A stretch of DNA of 64,000 bases. It comes from JBBRMW01 sp965246845 (GTDB lineage: Bacteria; Chloroflexota; Anaerolineae; Aggregatilineales; UBA2796). The notes beneath the pieces were generated by a model, which searched no databases, had not been told where the DNA came from, and saw only the letters and a list, made by a program, of their open reading frames with translations. The stretch lies in assembly GCA_965246845.1 (NCBI GenBank), contig CBDFFR010000012.1:1054001-1118000 (forward strand), read 5' to 3'. The position numbers were made by a program, and so were the translations under genes. This document shows positions 24,543-34,617 of the stretch, one piece after another; position 1 is the first letter of the stretch, and each line of letters starts with the position of its first letter.

Positions 24543-25220
24543 TCAGGTTCTAGACAAAAACTGGCTCAAGGATTCCCAGTAACTCTCATGACCTTTCACC
24601 GATTTCCATAAGGTCTTTGAGCCGTGAAACCCATCACTTTCAGGACTAAATAGCGTTACGAAACCGGGGGCAATGAATCGCACAATCTTTCTAACTTCAT
24701 CAATTTCCTTCTTGGCACCCGTCACGAACACCGATTTTGCCAAAGACTTAACTGCTTCTGCCACGTTCGTATTCTTCAGGTGCTCTCCAGGGCTAAATGC
24801 AATGACCGCTTTTATTTTATCTGTTTTGGTCGCGATCATTAAGGCGAGAGACGCGGAATAGGAGCTTCCTAAAATCAATAGCGGCTTGCTAATATTCAGT
24901 TGATACCCATAATCAATCGCGGCTTCAATGTCTGGTCTGGCCTCCAGATAACCGGTTGGCAGCCTTCTTTGTTTTGCCAGAGTCGAAGTTTCGTTAATTA
25001 CACCGAATACGTTCATGCCTGAGCGCTGATCTATTGCCAGACACGAAAAACCCAGCTTGTTCAATTGGGGAGCAGTTTCTCGATATTCGCCGCGGTTGCA
25101 ATGAGATCGGTGGCAAAGAAGAACAAGGTTGTGGGGATGATCAACCGCATAGTAGTCTGCCGTAATAGGCAAACCATCTTTCGAGCTAAACAGTAAAGTT
25201 TCAAAAGCGCTGTGAAACAC
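24543..25220 (-). CDS. alpha/beta hydrolase, low-GC gene
   Basis: 225 residues. Start GTG with AAGGAATAG upstream. The fold elements are visible: NLVLLCHRSHCNRGEYRETA (oxyanion His region), LGFSCLAIDQRSG, nucleophile elbow LILGSSYSASLA (G-S-S-Y-S, last position Ser instead of Gly), and the final His in SDGFHGSKTLW. It is close to the dienelactone-hydrolase/BAAT-like group. Function unknown. Base composition is clearly lower in GC than the surroundings, and the gene sits among mobile-element debris, so it was probably acquired by transfer. Confidence 0.75.
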   Translation of the reverse strand: MFHSAFETLLFSSKDGLPITADYYAVDHPHNLVLLCHRSHCNRGEYRETAPQLNKLGFSCLAIDQRSGMNVFGVINETSTLAKQRRLPTGYLEARPDIEAAIDYGYQLNISKPLLILGSSYSASLALMIATKTDKIKAVIAFSPGEHLKNTNVAEAVKSLAKSVFVTGAKKEIDEVRKIVRFIAPGFVTLFSPESDGFHGSKTLWKSVKGHESYWESLSQFLSRT

Positions 25221-25641
25221 CGTCTGCTATTCCTTTCAGTCTGGAAATGTTGCAGGTGGGTAAAACAACATTTGGCATGATTATTCCGTCCCTCAGGCTT
25301 CATAACTACTATTATCCATGCCTGCTACTTAATGTCAAATTGTTTTCAACATCCAGCTCACCTTCTACGAGGCTGCAGTCTGTCATAGACTGTGAATTTC
25401 TCCCTTGTTAATGGTTTGAAATAGCTCATGTTCGAGATTTTTGTTGTGTGGTCAATGGAAGCTATCCCACAATGAATCAAAAATTGAGCTGTTCTGCTCT
25501 TCTATAAGCCAGGTTCTAGAAGTGCATAACAGGCTCCAGGGACACTGCTAGTTCGGAAGGCAGAGTTGTTCGCGCAGACTGAGAATTTTGAACAAAAATA
25601 CGGCCTTACCTGCCCCTCACTCCCCCCGATCATCATCAATT
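25221..25641. other. intergenic, lower-GC stretch, no gene seen
   Basis: About 420 nt upstream of the hydrolase gene. Short frames only, no motif or terminal repeat recognised. Confidence 0.5.
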
Positions 25642-25839
25642 CACCATGACCCGCTCGCGTGCGCGATCGCGTTAGGATGGCGCGAAGGGATTCAAATCGA
25701 GATTGTGCCGCTGCGGTTCGATGTGAGTGGTGGTTGATTGCATGAAGTGCCAGACGCAAACGGCGTACCGACTGCGCTTGTAACGCGCATCGATGGCGAA
25801 CTATTCAATATTTTTTGGTGCGAAATTGTCTGTGGTTAA
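25642..25839 (+). pseudogene. gene tail, nucleoside-hydrolase-like (tentative)
   Basis: The plus-strand frame reads HHDPLACAIALGWREGIQIE, then IVPLRFDVSGG-stop and LHEVPDANGVPTALVTRIDG, then ELFNIFWCEIVCG and TAA. It has one internal TGA where Trp would fit. The HDPLA...AL start with a following strand resembles the C-terminal part of inosine-uridine nucleoside hydrolases. No start region is present, so this is the cut-off end of a lost gene. Confidence 0.4.
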
Positions 25840-25849
25840 TTCTGGTCTG

Positions 25850-25893
25850 TAAAACAAAAAAACAAAAAGGGCGGGTCACATGGACCCGCCCTC
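25850..25893 (-). terminator. rho-independent terminator after tuf
   Basis: Minus-strand stem AGGGCGGGTCC / GGACCCGCCC-type (25869-25892) followed by TTTTTGTTTTTTTGTTTT. Confidence 0.92.
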
Positions 25894-25914
25894 GCCTTCC
25901 AGAAACCTGAAACG

Positions 25915-27114
25915 TTAGTTCAGGACTTCGGTGATGACACCCGCGCCGACGGTCAGGCCGCCTTCACGGATTGCGAACTTCGATCCCTTTTCGAGAGCGA
26001 CCGGGGTGATCAGTTCGACGGCGAGGTTGACGTTATCGCCGGGCATGACCATCTCGACGCCTTCCGGCAGCTCGACTTTACCCGTCACGTCCAGCGTGCG
26101 GATGTAGAACTGTGGCTGGTAGCCGGGGAAGAATGCCTTGTGACGCCCGCCCTCTTCCTTCTTCAGCACGTACACTTCGCAACGGAACTTCGTGTGCGAC
26201 TTGATCGAACCCGTCTTGGCGAGGACCATCCCGCGTTCGACTTCTTCACGCTGCGTACCGCGCAGGAGAATACCCGCGTTGTCGCCTGCCTGCGCCTGAT
26301 CGAGTTCCTTGTGGAACATTTCGATGCCCGTCACAGTGGTCTTCAGGTTTTCTTCGCGCAGACCGATGATCTCGATTTCCGCGCCCTTTTGCAGCGTACC
26401 ACGCTCCACCCGTCCGGTCACGACCGTACCGCGCCCCTTGATGCTGAACACGTCTTCGACGGGCATCAGGAACGGTTTGTCCATGTCGCGCTTGGGCGTC
26501 GGGATGTATGTATCGACGAGGTTCATCAGGTCCCAGATCGGCTTGTATTCCGGTGCATTCGGGTCCGTCGAGGAGCTTTCCAGCACGGCCAACGCGGAGC
26601 CGCGAATGATCGGGGTATCCGCCGGAAAGTCGTAGCCGGAGAGCAGGTCGGAGAGTTCCATCTCGACCAGTTCCAGCAGCTCCGGGTCGTCCATCTGGTC
26701 GATCTTGTTCAGGAAGACGACCATCGCCGGGACTTCGACCTGACGGGCGAGCAGGACGTGTTCGCGGGTCTGTGGCATCGGACCGTCAGGCGCCGACACG
26801 ACGAGGATCGCGCCGTCCATCTGCGCCGCACCCGTGATCATGTTCTTGATATAGTCACGGTGTCCGGGGCAGTCGACGTGCGCGTAGTGCCGCGCGTCGG
26901 TCTCGTATTCGACGTGTGTGATGCTGATCGTGATCCCGCGCGCCTTTTCTTCCGGCGCGTTGTCGATGCTGTCATACGCGCGGTAGTTGGCCTGTCCACG
27001 CATCGCCAGCACCTTCGTGATCGCTGCCGTCAGGCTCGTCTTGCCATGATCGACGTGTCCAATCGTGCCGATGTTGACGTGCGGTTTGCTGCGGTCGAAT
27101 TTCTCTTTTGCCAT
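25915..27114 (-). CDS. tuf: translation elongation factor Tu
   Basis: 399 residues from the ATG of MAKEKFDRSKPHVNIGTIGH. The frame continues upstream through tRNA-Thr(GGT), but this is not used. G1 GHVDHGKT (19-26), G3 DCPGH, G4 NKID, and domains 2-3 ending GAGVITEVLN are intact. EF-Tu carries aminoacyl-tRNA to the ribosome. It is preceded by two tRNA-Thr genes on the same strand and followed by a strong terminator. No fus or rpsJ lies beside it. Confidence 0.99.
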   Translation of the reverse strand: MAKEKFDRSKPHVNIGTIGHVDHGKTSLTAAITKVLAMRGQANYRAYDSIDNAPEEKARGITISITHVEYETDARHYAHVDCPGHRDYIKNMITGAAQMDGAILVVSAPDGPMPQTREHVLLARQVEVPAMVVFLNKIDQMDDPELLELVEMELSDLLSGYDFPADTPIIRGSALAVLESSSTDPNAPEYKPIWDLMNLVDTYIPTPKRDMDKPFLMPVEDVFSIKGRGTVVTGRVERGTLQKGAEIEIIGLREENLKTTVTGIEMFHKELDQAQAGDNAGILLRGTQREEVERGMVLAKTGSIKSHTKFRCEVYVLKKEEGGRHKAFFPGYQPQFYIRTLDVTGKVELPEGVEMVMPGDNVNLAVELITPVALEKGSKFAIREGGLTVGAGVITEVLN

Positions 27115-27158
27115 GTTCCCTGTATCCTTCCAATATGCCGGGCGTGATGCAAGGTTTA

Positions 27159-27231
27159 AGCCCAGAACGGGATTTGAACCCGTGACCTCACCCTTACCAA
27201 GGGTGTGCTCTACCAACTGAGCTATCTGGGC
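27159..27231 (-). tRNA. tRNA-Thr (GGT)
   Basis: 73 nt: acceptor GCCCAGA/TCTGGGC, anticodon stem CACCC/GGGTG with loop TTGGTAA (anticodon GGT), T arm ACGGG-TTCAAAT-CCCGT. 44 nt upstream of tuf. Confidence 0.97.
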
Positions 27232-27274
27232 GACTCTTGCGCTATGCGACTGTTTTCCGGTTCTTACGCGGAAG

Positions 27275-27347
27275 AGCCGACGATGGGACTTGAACCCATG
27301 ACCTACCGCTTACAAGGCGGTTGCTCTGCCAACTGAGCTAAGTCGGC
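27275..27347 (-). tRNA. tRNA-Thr (TGT)
   Basis: 73 nt: acceptor GCCGACT/CGTCGGC (one mispair at the inner end), anticodon stem ACCGC/GCGGT with loop CTTGTAA (anticodon TGT), T arm ATGGG-TTCAAGT-CCCAT. First gene of the tRNA-Thr/tuf unit. Confidence 0.97.
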
Positions 27348-27381
27348 GCATACAAGAGCCGCGAGGCTTGTATCGGAAGTC

Positions 27382-27409
27382 ATTCTAGCATAGCGGCATT
27401 AAATCGCAA
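27382..27409 (-). promoter_or_regulatory. promoter of the tRNA-Thr/tuf unit
   Basis: Minus strand: -35 TTGCGA (27404-27409), 16-nt spacer, -10 TAGAAT (27382-27387), about 35 nt before the first tRNA. A TATAAT for the divergent mntA gene lies at 27429-27434 on the plus strand. Confidence 0.6.
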
Positions 27410-27463
27410 GAGTGAGTTGAAAAGCGCGTATAATGGCATCGCAGGAGAACAGAGAGCGAACAT

Positions 27464-27760
27464 ATGGGGTTGGGTATCGCGGAAATCATCGGAGACAAGC
27501 GCGAGGGCATTCTGCGCCTTGTTGAACAGTACGGCGCGGGCAACGTGCGCGTGTTCGGCTCTGTTGCGCGTGGTGAGGCACGCCCGGATAGTGACCTGGA
27601 TTTGGTCATTGATTACTCTCGCGAACACAGTTTAATTGAGCGTCTCAAGCTCAAACACGCGCTTGAAGATATGATTGGACGACCTGTTGATTTACTCACT
27701 GATCAATCGTTAAAGGAACGCGGAAGAGAGCATATTGTAAAAATGTCAATTGCATTATGA
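27464..27760 (+). CDS. mntA: MntA-type nucleotidyltransferase antitoxin
   Basis: 98 residues, minimal nucleotidyltransferase fold with the signature GSVARGEARPDSDLDLVID (GS...DxD). In characterised MntA/HepT pairs the MNT protein adds AMP groups to a Tyr of HepT and so silences it. The gene overlaps hepT by 4 nt (ATGA). It starts divergently from the tRNA-Thr genes, with TATAAT at 27429 as the likely -10. Confidence 0.88.
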   Translation: MGLGIAEIIGDKREGILRLVEQYGAGNVRVFGSVARGEARPDSDLDLVIDYSREHSLIERLKLKHALEDMIGRPVDLLTDQSLKERGREHIVKMSIAL

Positions 27761-28110
27761 CCCCAAAGAACGAGCGCGACTACATTGCTGATATACGCGA
27801 CCGCATTTTGCGAATCGAAACATTCCTCACAGATATGACTGATGAGGATTACTATCAATCTCTTCTGCATCAGGACGCAGTGGCGCACAATTTCACAGTC
27901 ATCGGGGAAGCTGCTTCACGCTTGTCTCCATCCACGCGAAGCAAATACGATCAAGTACCCTGGCGGGAGATTATCGGGTTCAGAAACATTATAGTTCACG
28001 ACTATGACGGGGTAGAAATCCGTGAGGTGTGGAGAACATTCAAAAACGATCTTCCTGTACTAAAGGTGGTCGTTGAGACGATGTTGGCCGCAACTCCAAA
28101 CAACCTGTAA
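27757..28110 (+). CDS. hepT: HepT-like (DUF86) toxin
   Basis: 117 residues, all-helical HEPN protein. Its active-site motif is RNIIVHDY (R-x4-6-H-x-Y), preceded by VIGEAASRLSPSTRSKYDQV. By family it is a ribonuclease or tRNA-targeting toxin whose Tyr in HxY is AMPylated by the partner MntA. Translationally coupled to mntA. Confidence 0.9.
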   Translation: MTPKNERDYIADIRDRILRIETFLTDMTDEDYYQSLLHQDAVAHNFTVIGEAASRLSPSTRSKYDQVPWREIIGFRNIIVHDYDGVEIREVWRTFKNDLPVLKVVVETMLAATPNNL

Positions 28111-28121
28111 GGTCATCATTC

Positions 28122-28562
28122 CGTGACAGTTTTCATACGCGCCCCCGCTGGCTCCTCGCGCTCTACGCAATCACATTCATCTATTGCGTGCTGCTCGTCC
28201 TCAAACTCGCGCCTACATTGAGCATCGGTGGACCCGGCGGCGATTGGTTTTACGCGCTACCGCGACCGGGTTGGACGGTAGCGCTGATCGTTGGACTGGG
28301 CGTCTATTGTTATGGGGCGCTGCGTCTGCTGGAACGCCCCTTACGGCTGCTGCTCTGGTCCTTCGTCTGGAGTGTTATTCTGCCGCTGCTGGTCGCCGCG
28401 CTACGCGGTCCGGTTTTCTATGAAATGTTTGCGCGGGTTGCCAGTTCGGTTTCAGGCGGCTATCTGTACGCATCAACGCTGACCAATGATCTTACAAAAT
28501 TGTTGTACCAGTGGCCTGCGCTGGTCGAGCAGTTTCACAGCGTGATATGGCTGGGCGGTTGA
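28122..28562 (+). pseudogene. membrane-protein gene fragment (GT39-like N-terminal part)
   Basis: Open frame without a convincing start codon: only a GTG at 28188 inside a membrane segment. It encodes RPRWLLALYAITFIYCVLLV, DWFYALPRPGWTVALIVGLG, LLLWSFVWSVILPLLVAAL and SGGYLYASTLTNDL, then ends LVEQFHSVIWLGG. This looks like the first 140 residues of a family-39-type polytopic glycosyltransferase, which normally continue for several hundred residues. It could instead be a small membrane protein started at GTG 28188 (124 aa). Confidence 0.45.
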
Positions 28563-28595
28563 TAAAGGTAGCCGTGTTGAGTTTGCGGAGACGTC

Positions 28596-30401
<1,806 letters not shown>

Positions 30402-30477
30402 TGGTACAATACTCCGCGACTGTGGCTGACAGCCGCATTATACTTGAAACGGACGCGGGTTAGTAGAGCGGTTGTTA

Positions 30478-31419
30478 TTACAGCCGCGCGACCGCGCGCC
30501 ATGCCTCCGCGACTTCGTGACCCGCGCGCTGCCTCTGTACCCGCGCGCCGCCGCGTATGATCAACCGCGCAAGCACGACCTTCCAGCGCGGCCAATGCTT
30601 GCCGAACATCCGATAGCGGCTCCTCCACAGGTTGAGCAAACTTGCTGCGCGCACCTGTTTGGTGCTTTGCCCCGCCAGATGTGTGACTATCGCGCGCGGT
30701 TCACACAAGATTGTGTATCCGGCGCGATGGATGCGCAGCGCCCAATCCACCTCTTCGACGTACATATAATAACCTTCGTCGAAAAACCCGGTTTGCTCGA
30801 TTGCCTCTCGCCGGATGAGCATCGTCGCGCCCAGCGGATGCCCAACTGCGAACGGCAAGCCGCTATCGTACTTCGCGCGCGGATAGCGCCCGTTCAGGCG
30901 GCTGTCGTAGAGCCGACCGAAGAGGCGCGACGGCAAGCGGTCCACTGGATACAGGTCGATTGCAAGCTGCGCGAGACCGGGGAACGCGAACGCGCTATGT
31001 TGAAAGCTGCCGTCTTCATATTCCAGCCGCGCGCCGACCATGCCTGCATCCGGCGTTTCCAGCAGCGTATCGAACAGGCGGCGGGTCGCGCCGGGGCAGG
31101 TCCGCGTATCCGGGTTGAGCAGATAGACCGCGCGTGGACCATCCGGGTTCGGGGTCGGTTCATCGTTGAAACCGAGCGCCCGCAGCGCGCGATTGTTGCC
31201 CGCCGCAAACCCGATGTTCTCATCCAGAGCAAGCAGACGCACATCCGGGAACGCCGCGCGAATAGCATCCGCGCTCCCATCCGACGACGCATTATCGACT
31301 ACCCAGATTTCATGCGAGAGGCCGCTCGCTGCCAGATCGTCGCGCACGGTGCGGATCGCATCTAGCACCAGCACGCGGACGTTCCACGAGACGATTACGA
31401 CCGCCACATCCAGAGGCAA
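30478..31419 (-). CDS. glycosyltransferase family 2 (WbbL/rhamnosyltransferase-like)
   Basis: About 313 residues. The first possible start is TTG at 31419, two bases before the stop of the preceding gene. A GTG four codons in is also possible. GT-A motifs: VVIVSWNV, VVDNASSDGSADAI, and the DxD-type LLNPDTRTCPG. Later motifs ATMLIRREAIEQTGFFDEGY and EEVDWALRIHRAGY match the WbbL group. Likely transfers a sugar (possibly rhamnose) to a cell-surface glycan. No membrane segment. Confidence 0.88.
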   Translation of the reverse strand: MPLDVAVVIVSWNVRVLVLDAIRTVRDDLAASGLSHEIWVVDNASSDGSADAIRAAFPDVRLLALDENIGFAAGNNRALRALGFNDEPTPNPDGPRAVYLLNPDTRTCPGATRRLFDTLLETPDAGMVGARLEYEDGSFQHSAFAFPGLAQLAIDLYPVDRLPSRLFGRLYDSRLNGRYPRAKYDSGLPFAVGHPLGATMLIRREAIEQTGFFDEGYYMYVEEVDWALRIHRAGYTILCEPRAIVTHLAGQSTKQVRAASLLNLWRSRYRMFGKHWPRWKVVLARLIIRGGARVQRQRAGHEVAEAWRAVARL

Positions 31420-31422
31420 GGG

Positions 31423-32358
31423 TTATTCCCCGATGGTTTTCAGGTTCAGCCCGGCGCTTTGCGCGAACTGTGTGAACGCTGCGAACTCATCCGCTTTCGC
31501 TTCGACCAGTTTGGAGCCGCCGAGCAGCGGTTCGATCTGGTCCGGGTTTTTGCGAATCAGGTCAATCAAGGCGTCAGCAAGCGCTTTGGGGATCGTCGTG
31601 GAAATGACCATGCCGCCGTTCGGAAACTCCGGCGTGGTGGTCAGCAGGCGCAGTTCCGCGTCGCGCAGGGTCGGCTTGTAATTGCCGAGCGTCCCCGCCG
31701 GGAGACCGCCTGCCGCGCAAAGGCCATCTGCGACGCCCTGAACCAGCTTTTCAGCCGTATCGAATTCCTTGATCCCCTTCAAATCGGCAGCCGGGTTCAC
31801 GCCGCCTGCGCGCAAGGCCAACGCCGGAAGCGTCCACGAGGTCAAATCGCCGCCCGTGAGCCTGCAAAAATCCTTACCGCGCAGGTCCGCGACCGAACGC
31901 GGCGGGTTTTTATCCAGCGTCCCGATGTGCGCGAACACATCCGACTTCACGCCGAAGCCGCCGTTTGCATCCTGCACTTTGAACGCGAGCGCCCCGCAGC
32001 CCTGCGCAAGCCCTGCCAGCGCGGAACGGCCATCCATAATCGCGGCGCTCGGCTTCTCGCTACAAAGCTGCGTCAACGCTGCCGCTTCGTCGTTGACGAA
32101 TTCGACCAGAAACGTCACGCCCAGCTGCATGGTGAGAAAATCGGCCAGTTTGCTACCGCTCAGAGTTTTGTCGCTGGTCAGGATCGCGAGGCGGTAGGGA
32201 CGCGCGTTCGACCCCAGCGGGACGGGTGTATCCACAGGTGGCAGCGGCGTCGAGAGCGGCGTCGGCGTCGCAGTTGGGCGTAACGTTGGTGGCGGGGTCG
32301 CCTGCGCGCCACATGCGGCAAGCAGAAGGATGGCGAATAAGGACAGCAGGATACGCAT
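31423..32358 (-). CDS. PhnD-type ABC transporter substrate-binding lipoprotein
   Basis: 311 residues. Lipobox LAAC (Cys16), then a Pro/Thr linker to about 45. The body has the phosphate/phosphite/phosphonate-binding fold: LAILTSDKTLSGSKLADFLT, then AAIMDGRSALAGLAQG, SVADLRGKDFCRLTGGDLTS and a late VISTTIPKALADALID. Neither permease nor ATPase is adjacent, so the ligand is open. It could bind a phosphonate-like or other small anion, or act as a sensor. Confidence 0.75.
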   Translation of the reverse strand: MRILLSLFAILLLAACGAQATPPPTLRPTATPTPLSTPLPPVDTPVPLGSNARPYRLAILTSDKTLSGSKLADFLTMQLGVTFLVEFVNDEAAALTQLCSEKPSAAIMDGRSALAGLAQGCGALAFKVQDANGGFGVKSDVFAHIGTLDKNPPRSVADLRGKDFCRLTGGDLTSWTLPALALRAGGVNPAADLKGIKEFDTAEKLVQGVADGLCAAGGLPAGTLGNYKPTLRDAELRLLTTTPEFPNGGMVISTTIPKALADALIDLIRKNPDQIEPLLGGSKLVEAKADEFAAFTQFAQSAGLNLKTIGE

Positions 32359-32394
32359 TGGATGAAGCCCTTTCTGGCCGTTAATCCTACCGAT

Positions 32395-33753
32395 CTACGG
32401 CGCGGCGATCAACTGCACTTTGATCGGTCCGATGTGACCCTGCAAATTTCCGATGGCATTGTCCTCATGGATCAGGCCGGTCCAGCATTCCTGCGGGTTG
32501 CGCGATAGCACGATCTCGCTCATCTGGACCGCGCCCCACACGCTCGCCTTCTGCCCCGGCAGCAGATAATAGAACGTCTCGCCCGCGTCGCTCGTGACTT
32601 TGGTAAGTGCATCCGGCGAGCCAATCGCCCACCGATATGGAAACGAACTTTTCGAGGTTTCGCATTGCAGCCCGACGAACCACACGCCGGAATGCGAGAT
32701 CACCGGGTCCACCTTGCCCGTATACAGGTCGTTCCACCCGTAGACCGTCCCCGGAAACGGCGCAAGCGTGCGGATCGGCGTCTTGCCGTAATTGCTGACG
32801 GTCAGCCGGAAGATGAGCAGCCCATTCTGGTTCAATTGAAGCTGTGCATCGGTCGAAAGCACGCCGCCCGGTTCCGGGACGGGCGTTGATGTTGCCGGGC
32901 TGGTCGTATAGAAGACCTGCGCGCCGCTCGTTTGTGGCTGAATTTCGGCTTGCGGCAGGCCGCTGTCCTTGATCGTGAGCGCAGCCGTCTCGCGGACGCG
33001 CTGACCTGCTGCGTCCTGTGCTTCCGCAACGAGCGTATATGCGCCATCGGGCGGCGGCGTGACGTTGTTATCCGCACCGCCGTCGTAATCGAATGTATGC
33101 GCGCCGGAGTCGCCGGGGTTGCGCATTTCGACGCGCTCCGGCATATCGTAGCGTGTGCCATCCGTTGCCAGTAGGAACACCGACAAATCAGACTTTTTCG
33201 TCAGATACGCATTGACTGCTATACGGTCCGCGATGCCGTCCTGATTGGGCGAAAAGACCTTCGGCAAGACGCTAAACCCCTGAATGAGCGGGAGCGTCGT
33301 ATCTGTCGCGGCGACGGTCAGTGTCCCGGTCTTCTGCGAAGTTTCACCAGACTCAGTGCGCGCGGCGAAAGACCATTCGTAATCGCCATTTGGGACGAGC
33401 CGCGTCTGGATTTGCCCGGTGAACTGCTCATCTTTCTGCGTGAATCCCGGCACGATGCCGCCGAACAACACATCGTACTTATCCGCGCCGCGCGGCTCAT
33501 CGTCGCGGAAGGTGAAGGTCTGCCCGGTGGCCTTGTTTTTGAAGCGCAGACTGATCCGCGCGTTGCGATTGAGCGTATAGGAGATGCGCGCGGCGTCGTC
33601 CTGCCCGTCCCCGTTGGGCGTGATCACATCCGGCAGGATCGTCACCGTGCCGATCAGCGGGCGCGGCGGTTGCAGGAGAAACGCGACGACCACGCCCAGA
33701 ATGAGAAGCGCGGCGAGCGCGGCGGGGATCGTCAGACGCGGGGAAAGCCGCAT
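32395..33753 (-). CDS. membrane-anchored protein with FlgD-like Ig repeats
   Basis: About 452 residues from the ATG with AGGT at 6 nt. Another ATG lies four codons upstream. One N-terminal membrane segment (AALAALLILGVVVAFLL), then two FlgD-type Ig-like domains with Asp-rich, probably calcium-binding openings: ITPNGDGQDDAARISY and FSPNQDGIADRIAV. Proline-rich linkers separate them from a C-terminal domain containing YYLLPGQKASVWGAVQMSE, which resembles a DUF4352-like beta fold. Probably an outer-surface structural or binding protein. Confidence 0.7.
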   Translation of the reverse strand: MRLSPRLTIPAALAALLILGVVVAFLLQPPRPLIGTVTILPDVITPNGDGQDDAARISYTLNRNARISLRFKNKATGQTFTFRDDEPRGADKYDVLFGGIVPGFTQKDEQFTGQIQTRLVPNGDYEWSFAARTESGETSQKTGTLTVAATDTTLPLIQGFSVLPKVFSPNQDGIADRIAVNAYLTKKSDLSVFLLATDGTRYDMPERVEMRNPGDSGAHTFDYDGGADNNVTPPPDGAYTLVAEAQDAAGQRVRETAALTIKDSGLPQAEIQPQTSGAQVFYTTSPATSTPVPEPGGVLSTDAQLQLNQNGLLIFRLTVSNYGKTPIRTLAPFPGTVYGWNDLYTGKVDPVISHSGVWFVGLQCETSKSSFPYRWAIGSPDALTKVTSDAGETFYYLLPGQKASVWGAVQMSEIVLSRNPQECWTGLIHEDNAIGNLQGHIGPIKVQLIAAP

Positions 33754-33840
33754 AACAGACCTCATTGACCAGCCAAAACTGGCGAGCAGTATAGCACGAA
33801 GCAATGGCGCGACCGTCGGGTCGTCACGCGACCGTACAGC

Positions 33841-34473
33841 TTATCCCCGGACTGCCTCAACCAGCGCCTTCCCGCGCGCGATGAGCAACCCGGCAGCTTC
33901 CGGCGAACCATCGAACTTTTTAGGGACGAGCGAGCTGCCCATCCCGACCGCGACAGCACCCGCATCCAGATAGGCGCGCGCGCTGTCTGGCTCGACGCCG
34001 CCTGTCACCATCAAATCGACATGACCGAGCGGCGCGCGGACCTGCTTCACATAATCCGGTCCACCCGCGACCGCCGGGAACAGCTTCACCAGCCGCGCCC
34101 CGGCACGCGAAGCGCTCATGATTTCGCTCGGTGTGAATGCACCCGGCATCGGTTCGAGTCCGAGTCCGAGCGCCATTTTGATCACCGGGTCATATGTCTC
34201 CGGCGCGACAACGAAGCGCGCCCCCACCTTCGCCACCGCGTCCACCTGCGCGACATCCAGTACGGTCCCCGCGCCGATGCACATGCGGTCGCCGAATTCC
34301 TGTACGAGCATCGCTATCGCTTCGACCGCGCCCGCCGAGTTCATCGTGATTTCGAGCAGGTTGATCCCGCAATCGTGCAGCGCCTGCCCCATCACTTTAA
34401 GCGCGTCGAGCGAATAATCGCCGCGCACAATCGCGACGATCTTTTCCTGCTTTACCCAGTCCAACACTTGCAT
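33841..34473 (-). CDS. eda: 2-dehydro-3-deoxy-phosphogluconate / 4-hydroxy-2-oxoglutarate aldolase
   Basis: 210 residues, class I KDPG-aldolase family. VAIVRGDYS (Arg), NLLEITMNS (Glu), CIGAGTVLD, PGAFTPSEI and the Schiff-base Lys in ARLVKLFPA are all present, ending with VTGGVEPDSARAYLDAGAVA. It cleaves KDPG to pyruvate and glyceraldehyde 3-phosphate, or related 2-keto-3-deoxy acid phosphates. It follows der after 144 nt that hold a palindromic repeat. It could serve the sugar-acid products of the 45-59 kb locus, but this is not shown. Confidence 0.88.
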   Translation of the reverse strand: MQVLDWVKQEKIVAIVRGDYSLDALKVMGQALHDCGINLLEITMNSAGAVEAIAMLVQEFGDRMCIGAGTVLDVAQVDAVAKVGARFVVAPETYDPVIKMALGLGLEPMPGAFTPSEIMSASRAGARLVKLFPAVAGGPDYVKQVRAPLGHVDLMVTGGVEPDSARAYLDAGAVAVGMGSSLVPKKFDGSPEAAGLLIARGKALVEAVRG

Positions 34474-34576
34474 TGTTGCCCCCGTTGATGCCCCTCAATA
34501 AGAATATGTATTATCCAAATAACTTCGCGTCGGGCAAGCCACGACCCCTACACCGCAAAACCGCGCGTCTTTGTAG

Positions 34577-34598
34577 GGGCGGACACATCGGTCCGCCC
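34577..34598. repeat. dispersed 22-bp palindromic repeat, copy 2
   Basis: Identical to copy 1 (GGGCGGA, CACATCGG, TCCGCCC), preceded by TGTAG. It lies 20 nt after the end of der. Confidence 0.85.
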
Positions 34599-34617
34599 GG
34601 CCATCCCGTCTGTGTCA

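Noticed and set aside
26140..27147. 335-codon frame opposite tuf
   Set aside because: tuf is certain; the antisense frame is a by-product of its codon use.
27115..27216. Longer tuf start
   Set aside because: The extension reads through the tRNA-Thr(GGT) gene; the conserved EF-Tu start is at 27114.
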